A stretch of DNA of 64,000 nt from Sipunculus nudus (taxonomy: Eukaryota > Annelida > Sipuncula > Golfingiida > Sipunculidae), in contig CM049322.1 of assembly GCA_026874595.1 (NCBI GenBank), positions 28,767,340-28,831,339 on the forward strand. Direction: 5' to 3'. Below the pieces are notes generated by a model. It was not told the DNA's origin and did not search any database. It saw only the letters and a program-made list of their open reading frames with translations. Made by a program: the position numbers and the translations under genes. The stretch's first letter is position 1, and each line of letters begins with the position of its first letter. This document shows positions 36,201 through 48,600 of this stretch, piece after piece.

Positions 36201-36660
36201 CAAACGATGGACAAAGGACCATGACTATAGCTCAGATGACTTATAGTCAGCTGAGCTAATAAAAGTGTAAAACTTAAATTTTCTGTTCAAAGGAAGCATT
36301 ACTGATTTATTAATATAAAAATTGGATACTTTTCAAGGGTCGTTTTTACCAGCAGCTGTTAGTTTTTCATTGATTTACTATAAATCACTATGCTCATACC
36401 AAAATAAAACATCGATCTAACTGACTAACTTTACAAAATATGAAAAACAAGTTTTAATATGCTTTAATAATGTAAAGTGTTTAACATCAATAAAAAATCC
36501 TGAACTACTCCTCATAACTTTCAAATACCAGAAATCATGCCCTAATCAATATAAAATTGCAATTTCAGCACTGCTGCAAACTACTAATAACACAGGTTTT
36601 TATCACACTGTAATCTAAGCATCAGGTATTATAGGGTAGAGTCAATGAGTTGTAATTAAG
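33201..36660. other. Non-coding 3' part of the CACTA element
   Basis: About 3.4 kb downstream of the SAM gene's stop codon with no coding ORF. It includes a G-rich low-complexity tract (35412-35446), a dispersed repeat ending in a palindromic tail (about 35700-36262), and ATTAAA as a weak polyadenylation-signal candidate on the minus strand at about 36462-36467. Confidence 0.6.
35700..36262 (+). repeat. Dispersed repeat with GGACGGACA-type tail, copy 1
   Basis: Shares TTAGGCAGTCTTGAAG with 43144-43168 and a tail of GGATGGATGGACAAACG, GACAAAGGACCATG, and a palindromic CTCAGATGACTTATAGTCAG CTGAG segment. Related tails occur at 39526-39610 and 43331-43400, all in the same orientation and all inside the CACTA element, opposite to its genes. 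A copy of the GGACGGACGGACAGATGGAC part alone lies at about 40667. Confidence 0.6.
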
Positions 36661-39600
36661 TCATTTGAGCAGAGCCACAAACTGCTTATAACCTGTAGAC
36701 TTGTCCTTCATGGGAACCTCTTCTTCAAGGCAGTTTTCTTGAAGCAAATTCAACAGTTGCATGTTGGGTAGTGGATATGTGAGGTTAAGGATGTAATACC
36801 AACCCAGTAAAAGAAAGCACGTCTCCCACACACATCCTTCCTTGATCAGATTGATCTGTTTTCCATCTCCCAAAATAACGCTTGATCGGACCTCTCCTTT
36901 ATCAACAATAAAAACTGAACTCGGTTCCTCACTGGTAACTGATGTTAGAGAGTTCTGTGATACTTCCTCCTGAAAAAAAAGAAAACTGTGAATGCAACAA
37001 GCAACAGAAGTCACTTTCTGAGTCACCTGGGCTATACTATTGGCCCTTTCTGCGTCAATCATCTGTTAAAAGGGCATACACCTGATTACTACAATATTAG
37101 GCATAGCATAATCAAACTTGGAAATAGAATTCTATATTTTGCTGATCACAAATTTTCAGGAAGTGTTTGCATACATAATATGATGTCTGTAAACCAACAT
37201 CTCAGGAATGGCTGCAGTTATGAGCACCTAATTGTATCAGCCAGAACAGAGTTTTGCGGATACCATGTTTTCAGTCAGATGTCGCTGCCGCTTAGGTTTC
37301 CGGAGAACTCATCTTAACCACTGGGCAGATTTTTTTAAAATTCGGAATCATGATGGGGTCACGTGAACTGCTGCACCCTCATTTTTGGCTGACCTTTGAC
37401 CTTTCCCCTCCGCCCAGCATCCATTTGTGCATCTGTTTCCACACATAAACCCACATATCTCAGGAACCGTTTGACCGATCAGGCTAAATATTTTGCACAA
37501 ATGTAGCCCTTGGATATCTTTACAACATATACTAAAAATGGTGGTGCCACCTGCAACAATTTTTGCGCAGCATTGATCTGTTCGTCTGCCTTGGGATAAA
37601 ATCACTCATATCTCTGCATTGGTTTGACTTATCCACCGGAAATTTTGCATGTGTATTCATCCTGGACAGCTTTCTTGATTTTATGACAGGTGGCGCGACC
37701 TACATTCATATTTATGCTGCAGACATCATAGCTCATATCTTGGGAACTGTTTGACCTATTGGGCCAAAATTTGCAAGTGTTCAGACCTCACATAGCTCTT
37801 TATCATAGTCAAAACTGGTGGCTCCACCTGCAACCATTTTTGCACAGCTTCCATCTGTTCATCTGCCTTGGGATAAAATCACTCATATCTCGGCAGTGGT
37901 TGACATATCTGCCTAAAATGTTGCATGTTTATACATCTATGATGGCATTTCTCGATTTTTTGGCAGGTGGCGCAACCTACAAACACATTTTGGCTGCAGA
38001 CATCCATGCTAATATCTCAGGACTGGTTTGACATATCTCCCTGAAAATTTGCATATGTATAGATCTACATAGCTCTTAATCGTACACAAAATTGGTGGCT
38101 CCACCTGCCACTACTTTTGCTCAGCGTCCTTCTGTTTTTCTGCTGTGTGATAAAATCACTTACAAGTAGTGGTTTGACTTATCTGCCTAAAATTCTGCAT
38201 ATGTATAACTTGGACAGCTCTCTGGATTTCGTGGTAGGTGGCGCAACCTACATACACACCTCGATCTATTTCCCCTTCCCACTCAATCCATGCATCACTT
38301 CACCAGTCCGACTCTGATTTTGGAGGACACATTTAGTCGCTTGTCAACTACCTGTATTCTAGTTTTACAGGATATTGATCATTTGAACAACAGACAGTGC
38401 CACCTATGTAAGCCTTTCTTTCTGTGAGCTGAGGCTGAAAGGGGCCCTTCTAAGAGTCTGAACAACTGTAACCAATCACTCTGTTCCAAAATTAGGACTC
38501 ATGTATCCTAGGTTTAAAAGTATATCTGCTTATCACAGCAAATCTGAGATCAGTCTTTAATTATTTATTACTGTAGGGCTCTATAGCCAGAGCAGGCTTT
38601 GTTTTGGCCAATATGATGAGAGACTTGCTAACGAAATAAAAATTACAAGAACAAATTACATATTACATGTATACTAACGATTCATAGAGATATCACCAAG
38701 TCCAATATATACATGATTTGCATTGTTGAAAAGCTACCTGTTTAGAACTTCATACTGTGTTCAGAACCATGAGTACTCGACTGAGACTTGGGGTGAAGCC
38801 ACCAGAGTACATTAGTACCCACTACTACCAATTTAACCCTCCTGTTATCTGTAATGGTATATTTCACTCCCAGATTTAAACCACTTTGTGGAAGTGCCAC
38901 TTATGCATGCCTACAGCTGAAATGGTATTTTCAAGTTTACAATTTTATTTCATCGTTATTTATTACCATGTTCTATTTAACAAGAACATTACACCCCTTG
39001 AGTCTCTTGATTCTTCAAATGCAGCCTAGTATCATGGCTCATGGGCATTGTGTATGATCTAATGTAACTCCCAATGTGTTTATGCAAAGAAGAATTAATC
39101 ACACAAGTCTTTTCTGTTGATTATTTTGTAATGAGGCAATTAACTGCCAAGCATAAAATCTATAAATTTTGGATTTGTTCATTCCACACATGCATTTTGC
39201 ATTTTGATCAGATATAGCAACAAAAGATAGGCCTCTGGTTTACTAACGACAAAGTAGAAGAAATGATTGGGCTAGTCAAGGAGGAATGTTTATATATTAT
39301 ACTGGCCCAACAGAGCAATGGAAAATTTGCAATAAATATATGAAAGAAGACAACAATGGACCCAAAGACTTTAAGTTATAATTATAATGTATTAAACGGT
39401 AAAGTTAAATGGAATTGCTAGATTTCAAATGACATAATGCAAGTACAGATCGCTAATAAACTGAAAAGGCAATGAAAGTCTAGCTCCCCCCCCCCCCCCC
39501 ATACAATAAAAAACTGAAGCATACACAGATGGACGGACAGAACGACAGACGGACAACTGACGATGGACCATTGCTTAAACTCAGTTGACTTATAGTCAGC

Positions 39601-42600
39601 TGAGTTAAACAGCTAGATATAGGGTAATCAGAATAAGCACAGGTAAATGCAAAAAACATATAATACAACTTACAGATTTTAGGATTTTTATCACTTCCTT
39701 CTTTCTTTTTCTTCCTCTGTGGGAAACACGTGCTTCTGCAATTTTAAGGAGCTCCAACATAGTTGCTTCTTTTTTAAGGTCACAGCCAGTGTTTTGGAAA
39801 TTTTCCATTTTTCTCATGAATTCCATAAAGTTTTCTTTGAAACTTTCTTCTTTGTATCCAAGCATTTCCATTTCAAGTTTTGTACAAACAGTGTCCTCTA
39901 GCCAAGGATATTCAATCAATACTGTGCTGAGTGTAATTTGTGTTGATGGCTTACTATGTATCCAATCTTTACGATGTTCAAATGTTTCCCTTTGCCATTT
40001 TTTCACTTTCTCCATGTCTGGTTGAACTTTCATTTTTTCTGCCTTTAATTTCTGAATAATATCTTCCACCTCAAGCTCCTCTTCTTCTGTTTGAGAAGCT
40101 TCTTCCTCCAAACTTGCTGTTGACAAGAGCTTTGGTTTTTTTGCTGGGTATTCATCACAAGCTGTATTAAATTTCTTCATTTTTTCCTTTCGACGATTTC
40201 TAGTGTTCCTTATTTTAGCAGATAATTTTGTGTTAAAGAACTGCCAACTGCTTTTTCCCTCCATTATCAAAAGTGGGTATTTTATTGTCATCGTTTTCCC
40301 TGTGAAAAGAAAAGTCAAGAAAACTTGTATCAGTCTTACCCAACAAATAAGTCCTGAAATGAGTTCAAAATGCATATGACTAAGTTCAGCTTCTGATAAC
40401 TCAGCTAAAATTCAATGAATCAGAACCATTTGAACAACTTTGAATAAGAACCACTAAAGAATCATTCCTGTGTGATATTAAACCTGTGCAACAGTTCATG
40501 AGATAAAAGGTAACAGATTTTGCACAATATATGCAAACGTAAAAAGTCATAACATTTCTTAATCAGTAAAATTCAGAGTCCTGTGGATTCAGGAAACATT
40601 ATTTTAAAAGAAGAAAGCAGCAGGGGTTTTAAAGATAATTGGTAAAAGGAGGATGCTGGATGTGTGGACGGACGGACAGATGGACACAGGCCATTTTAAT
40701 AATCCTCCTTCCTAGAGTTAGGGGGACTAATTATGCTCCTTAATCAGGTTTTTTTTCATACCATACCCCACAGGTAAAGAAATATTCTTCGGCTCCTTAA
40801 ACTTAGAGACATCACACTGAACAACAGTTTAAAACTGGATCAAATAAACATATGGAACAATAACTTTGTTCTCCAAGCTCAGTCTAAGCCAAGTTCCAAC
40901 AGTAAAGGCCTTTTAGTTTATGTGAATGATAACATAACCTAAATAGCACCAATGAGTGAAAAATAAACCCTTTTGGCATATTTATGTTCACACAGTTACC
41001 TATACCTATGATCTTAGCTGCTGTGGAAATGAAATTTTATCAAAGGTCTGTGACAGATGTCATATTTATTACAAGCTTTTCAATATAACTTTAAATCATG
41101 TAGACTATAGTTTACATCCTCAAAATAGGAAACTACAGATAAGAACATGAGAACCTTAGGAACTTAAAGCTATAGATGGAGTCCATTAATGGCAGTATGG
41201 GGGAAATAAAACATGTTAAGTGAAAATGTAACAGAGAAACATCAAAGAGAACAAGAGTAAATCTTTTTTGTGGTATTTGTGGACAAAATAACATACCAAT
41301 GTTTTCATATGACTGCTTAGCCCTTTCTGAACTGGTGGGACAGAGAGGCATGTAGAAACCTGCAGCTTCCTCTATTATTTGGTTGTAAACAGCAAGAACC
41401 CTTGATTTGTCATTCCCATTCAGCACAGATGAAATAGGCCCAGAAAACTTTGGTAACGGGGCTGGGTACGGAACTACAGGCAGATCTTCAAGTTTCTCAG
41501 TTGATGCTGTCACAGGAAGACTTGGCCCTGCTTTGGGGAAGTGACTGGGTTCAGATTGAAGCATGTTATCTTCAAACACCTGTAGAATAGTAAATCATTT
41601 GAATATAATTATGACAGTTTAAGTCTTGTTGTTGGTAATGACAATATAAAGTCAGGGAATGGACAGAGAGAAACAGATATGATCCATTTTATTTTTATAA
41701 GGTTATTCCATTCCAATTATAAGTAATCCTTATCTGCTTCTTTTACCTGACAATCGGACATTCTACAGCCTCTTTAAAAATAACAACACACACTGGAAGA
41801 CTACCTGTATATAAAGTATAAATGCCTGGAATGAGACCAAGTGACATTGGTTATATAATGGAGTAGATGCATTTTTCAATGTGTTTTACCCTGAAGATAT
41901 TACTATATTTAATAACATATATTGATAGTGAACATGCTTTTGGCTAACATGGGATCCATAGGACACAGTGCTCTGCTGAAATTATCTAGGAGGGTAATAA
42001 AATCCTGGCCTAGCATTTTAGTAATTTGTGTGGAAATCCTGCAATTTCTTGGCAATATTGTCTGCATAGCATGTGTTCTTTCTCTCAGTTGTCTGCTGAT
42101 CAGCATGTCATATTTAACAGTAACATGAAGTACTGTTGCTCTTGCACCTATGCTGGCATCATGAATGATGAATACCCTTTTACCTAGTTTCTGTAGACAA
42201 AAATACAATCCTTGTGAAAATAATATTCTTTCAGCAAACATAGCATCATAGCATTAACATTTATAGATCAAACATACTGACTGCAAAGTTCAGAAGAGCA
42301 ACACTGTCAAAAACAGATTGTATATTTTTTCTACACACACCCATACAATGTGGAAATAAAGTATAATTTATTTCATTAACATATAGTACTCTTTACTTTT
42401 ATTTATATTTTTAATCAGTTTAACACATTTTAACAAAGGGAAACAAGTTATCTGCAGTAAGGATAATGCTGTCGTTGGTAATTTATGACCAATATTTCTA
42501 AACAAGTATTTACACAATTCGCACCGTTCATTCTTTTGTGAGAGATCAAGCTATGAATGAGATCACATCATAAGAAATGAAATGATGACAATGTCATAAC

Positions 42601-45600
42601 GTGACCACTGAAGATGATGCTATGATAACTGGAACTGACAAATAAAGAAAGAAAGAGCAGTGAGCCTGACATTAGACAGGACCTCTTTTTGTCTACATAA
42701 ATTTCCATTTACAGTAAATGATGTTCTAAAAAATTTCAGGGAACTCATGTAGATCCTCCTGAAAACAATGCACCATGGAAGAATTAAATTGTATCTCTGT
42801 TGGCAGAGAAATTTGCCAATGATAAATTTGGAAAACCTTTTTGCTTGAAATAAATTAAAAGCAATGACTTCTATAATTCACAAAGTCAGATCTGATCTTT
42901 GGTATACACTTAGATCTAGAGCAAAATTAATAACGTCCTCAAATAGTTTTTATAACTCTAACATGTAAATTATTAACTTAGTGCAATCTAAATTTACTTC
43001 ATATCTTTCCTACTTTTTTGGACTAGTACAACATATTACAGTCAGTAACCTCTACAAACTATGCAATATTGATTTAATTATCATCACAAACATGGACAAT
43101 ATACTGAAAACCCTTCACGGAAACTTGATGGAAAAAAAATGTGGTTTTAATATCAGGCAGTCTTGAAGAGTAACAATTAGACATTCATGTAAAATGGAGA
43201 TTTCTTTTGATTGCATGACGGCATTAGGTCCCAGTTACCAATTTCATGTATGGTAATAAACAGTTTTTGTATGCAAAAGTTCAAGGTGGTAGCTTTACTG
43301 GTTTAGTTTGTGCGCAGTTAATCAATATCTGGTTGGATGGACAGACAGATGGACAAAGGGTCATTGCTATAGCTCAGATCACATATGGTCAACTGAGCAA
43401 AAAAAAAGCAGATTTGAAATAATCTGATTTACAATATTTACATTTATAATCATGGCTCCACATATGGTGCAGAGATGATGACAACAGTGTGGTATTCCTC
43501 ATCTGTATGGAAGCACAAAGCAGGCCAAGGAACATCCAGTTGTCCTGGGTCTATGGTGATGCCCTCTCCTCCATTGAAAGAAACGTTATAAACATTTTTA
43601 CTTTCAATATATGTAGAACACTTGTGCCTTTTCCAATACATGACCACCTTTTTGGTAAGACTGGAAACATATATTTCTGATATTTGAGTAAAAATGCAGT
43701 GATCTGCCCCTTCAGACCAAATGACAACCACAGAGCCAGTTTTGTATGTTACACCAGATGTTCTCACACAGCTGGAGAGAAACCACTGTTCAGCTTGTGC
43801 ATCAGGTATGTTTCTGATATAATCTGGAAGAGGAACATATTTCCCCATACTTGTTACTGGGCTGGGATTCAGAAAACTTGGGTTCTCAAACTGATGTAAG
43901 CACATCCACTGCTGGTGACAATATGCCAATGTCTTAGGAATGTTTTTGAAGTTTCTGTATTTCTTGCGTTTAAAAATTTGATTTTTTCCTTCGAATCTCA
44001 TGCACCAATGTGCTCGAAGTGGACCAAACTTCTGAAGCTGCTCAGGGAGATGAACCATATAGTGGATTTTGGGGATTGTTGCATAATCTGGATACAGAAC
44101 TGGAACCTGTGAGATGAATTCTGCCACAAGCTGTTTCAGCAAATTTACTGTGATTACATCTGCCACTGGTGATGTTACTAGTGTTTGTATTTTCAGAAGT
44201 ACAATGAAGTGTTGCCATCTTGTATAATCCTTGGGAACAAAGTTTCCTATGAACAATGGAAGCAAATGAGAAAAGTACTGCATCTGGCTTGCAGTCTGCC
44301 TAAGTTTAGCTGATTTGAGTGACATTTGATCTACCTGATTAGGCTTCATGGGCACTGATCCAGATTCATTCACCTTTTCAAGAGCATTATTTAAGTCTGC
44401 TAGACTGAAAAAATGTTTCTGAATACAATCTTTGAGAAGTTCTTTAATAATGTACATGGATATACCCTCAAAAAATATGTGCATGGGGTCATGAAGTAGG
44501 CATTTGGTAATGTCAAATTCTGGAAGCCCCATTAAAACTGATCTTGTGTTTACTCCATATTCTTTAGACCAATATTGTCTGGCTTGTGGCGTTAGAGCCT
44601 CTGCTAAAATTTCACACTCCTGGGTATGCCTCTCTAGATGACGCAATGTACAGTCATCATGCACAATTAGATTTGTAATTTGATCCTTTGATGCATAGCA
44701 GGACATGCAAATTCTGTGTGAAAGACCCACTCCTGCTTTGAAACCTCCTATTGTATGCAATGCCAGATTGTCCCCACTAAATGTGAGCAGCTTGCCATAA
44801 AGAACCCCAAGGCCATCCACATTTATCCCATTGCTGTACAGTTCTTTCAATCCTCCAGTAAAATCACTTAAGATATCATTAATCCCAAATGATTTAATGT
44901 CTTTTGTTTTAGCCAAACCAACAAGCTGTATGCAGTGTAGCTTAGACCTATATTGCTGTGGTATATTCAGTAATTGCCAGTAGAAGACTCCAATTTTGTG
45001 TTTTTTTGTATGAACCCCAACAGGATTTGCAATTTCGAGGTCATCATAATAAGCCCCAATCCAAAGCTGACACTCTTTCTCTCTTGTAACACTGAAAGAG
45101 TCACCATCATAAATGTCTCTCATTTTATCATCCCTGCTTTTATAGTTTTCTATTGGTTTAATACATTCCCTAACTTCAGGGATCTTTAACAAGGACCTCA
45201 GATTGTCCAAAAATGGCACAACATATCCTTGAGCTTTTACCTTGACCATCCTTCTGTTTTTTTTATTCCACTTCATCCTTGTTCCAACTGTTAGTTCAAT
45301 AGGTTCCAGCAAATTTAGTGTCTCCCTGAAATATTTCTGCTGTTGCCATTCAGAATTCAAAGGGGCTATCATCTCTCCTGAGATTTTTGAACAAATGTTA
45401 CTTATATGAGCCTCACTTATCTCATCACTTTCTTGGATAGTTTCACAAGTCTCTTTTACAACTTGTTGTACTAAATCAGAACATGATGATACTACTTCTT
45501 GAAGTCCAGCTTGACACAAATTATAATGGGCTTTAAGCTTTAACAGCAGGAGTCCAAGCAGTGATGTAGTTGCTAACTGGTCAGCAAGCTGATCATCTGT

Positions 45601-48600
45601 CAATCTGACATTTTCTAAAACATCACTGTCCACTTGTTCAATATTACTGCTTGGATCCTGGACAGAACTGTGGTTTCTTTTAACATGTTTCCTAAAGGAA
45701 TTGTAGTTTTTATATGATGCTCCACATTCTACACATGACACATTAAAATAAGGGTGGGCTTTGTGTCTCTCAATTATGTGATGCGACAGCAATGGTTTAA
45801 GAGTAAATTGACAAGGACACAATGTGCACTGGAACAGTGGCTCCATTTCACCCTGAAAGGATAAGACTAAATTACCTGGCCCAGTTCATTCTGTAGGATC
45901 CTGAGAAATGCTTTCTGTAAACCAATTTCAGGAAACATAGTCTTCACATCCTCGAATTTTAGGCTCAAGAAAGCTTCTCCATCAATGAAGTTCTCTAAAA
46001 AAAAAATTCATTTGAATGGTGCATTCTACTACTCAAAGTGTCAAATTCAAACTTGACACAGTGAAAAGTATCAACACCCACTAATACTGTAAAATAAATA
46101 AAATTAACAACATGCCTTCTGTTGAATATAACATTAAATTGCATTATAATAAGTAATTACTGACTACACAACCATAAATAATAGTACAAAGCATGTTGCA
46201 TAACAATATTTATAGGTCTGATATCTTTTGAACATATATGCAGAAGGTATATCACATATTATAATACTACAAATAAAAGAGCAAACCGCTATTATAACTT
46301 ATAAAGCTGTTATGATCATGTGTGGTGTTTGGATGGCCAGAAATAAAACCAATTGAAACAAGAATATAACCATACAAAACCATCAACAGTGTCTCACCAG
46401 AGCAAATCTCTCATCTTGGATCTTCTTGTCCATCTTACTTATTTGTAGATATTTTAAAATGGTGGTTTATCATGAAAAAGTATTAACTGTATTTGTAACA
46501 AGGCCTACAGGCCCAATGTGTTTCTGGCATTATGCCAAAGTTGATAAAATCTTGGCATGTTGCAAATACTGACAGAAAAAGAGCTATTGTTTACAAGGGT
46601 TTTTTTCCAAGGTGATATATTCATCAGTTTTTTTTTTTAAATAAATTAACAATAATAAAAAGATGTTTATTACATGCAAAGTCAGACCGATTCTCACTTG
46701 GTTCAGACCAATTCGGGGGGGGGGGGGGGGGGGTTTAAGAGACCAACATATGGCTTGATAAAAATTTATATATACTGTTATATATACAAAGGGGATACAA
46801 GTACCGACCAATCTTCGTACTTTGGGTGATAACTGAGGTGTGTGATGTCACAAGACCCAGTTGAGGCTCTGTGAATAAAAGGGCCTACATCCCGCAGGCT
46901 TTGGTCAAGTACATATACTTGTACTTGGTACTTGAACTTAAGAACAAATATCTTGGTACTTGTACTTAAGAACAAATATCTGAGTACTTGTCCTGTACTT
47001 GTTCTTGGCAATTTTAACCAAGTACAGCCGTCGCTTGATTAAAACTGATATATATATACTATGGGAATATGGGCAGAGATTCATCATTATACTTTGGGTG
47101 ATAACTGAGGTGTGTGATGTCACAAGACCCAGTTGTGGCTCTATGAATAAATGGGCCTACATCCTACAGACTTTGGTTATGTACATGTACTTGTACTTGG
47201 TACTCATACTTAAGTACAAATATCTGAGTACCTGTCCTGTACTTGTACTTGGCAATTTTAACCAAGTGCACCCATCGCTTGATAAAAACAGATACATATA
47301 CTACAGGTATATGGGCAAAGATTCATCATTATATTTAGGGTGACCACTGAGGTGTGTGATGTTACTATACCTAGTTGTGGCTCGGTGAATAAATGGGCCT
47401 ACATCCTACAGACTTTGGTTGAGTACATGTTCTTGGTACTGGTACTTCAGTACAAATATCTGAGCTCTTGTCCTGTACCTGTACCTGGCACTTTTAACCA
47501 AATACAGTCCCTGTACTGTACTTGCACTTGCAATAAATGTACTTGAAAAATCAAGTACTTGTCAAGAACAAGATTTTAAAAACAAACAAAAAACTAATAT
47601 CCTTTTACCATAAACTTCTTTGTTCTCACAGAAGCCAAATTATGCAACCTGTTCCATATCCAGTGAATGATACAGATATAAACAATGTTTATTATACACA
47701 ATAAAAGAACAATTAGAACAATTTGTGCATTTTCTTTATACAAATGAATTAAATGATATGTTTTTGTACTTCATTACAGACTCCTGTACATGTACTTGAG
47801 TACACCTAAAAATTCTGTACTAGTACTTGGATTAATCCTTGCCAAAAATGTACTGGAAAAATCAAGTACTAGTCCGAATACTAAGCTGAGATACTTGTAC
47901 TGCACGGTACCTTAATTGTAAGTGTACCTGTTGTTGACCAAGGCCTGTCACCTGTCCCAGTGAGCTGGCCACAGCTAACAGTTGTTTCAGTCAGCAGGTA
48001 CATACATGATACAGTCAGCAGGTATATATCATTTTTACTGCTAGCCTTGCATTCAGCCATGCAGGGTTACCAAAACAGGTATGTTCATAATCCGTCCTTT
48101 TTATGAGACATGGCAAACAGGTGTTTCATTAAATGTTATTTCCTTGCAAATACTGAAATATTATTTTATATTACCAGCTGGTATCTTGTCCTCCATGGTA
48201 CAGTTACTAACATGTTAACTGGTCTCTGATCTAGAGATTGCAGGTTTGAATCCTACTTAGGATGACTTCTTGTATTCATTGATATTTCATGTTAGTATAA
48301 ATGGCATGATTGCAAGGATCATGATGTCTGGTAATATACTAGTGCCACAAGTACCTGCTCACCTTCACTAGTGAACAGCCGTGTAGCAGCTAGTAATATA
48401 CAAGGGATTTAAATACATGAAAACAAACAACAAATTTCTTTAATTTTAACGTTCCAAAATGTAGACAAGATGCTGAACACTGTCAAAAGTAGGCCTACTG
48501 TGCATCAGTTTCATGTGCTGTCCGCTAGATAAATCAAATTTCGAGTGAATACACAAGAGCCACAACTTGGTGCAGGGGGGGGGGGGGGGGGGGGGGAGTG

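Noticed and set aside
43450-45846. 798-codon ORF as a host C2H2 zinc-finger gene
   Set aside because: The fingers are only N-terminal; the rest has transposase-type motifs, and the gene lies between matched transposon ends.
45853-45875. Reading SAM exon 2 straight through into the transposase as one protein
   Set aside because: Exon 2 meets an in-frame TAG three codons after the donor, and the 23-bp gap is too short for an intron. Two separate products are more likely.
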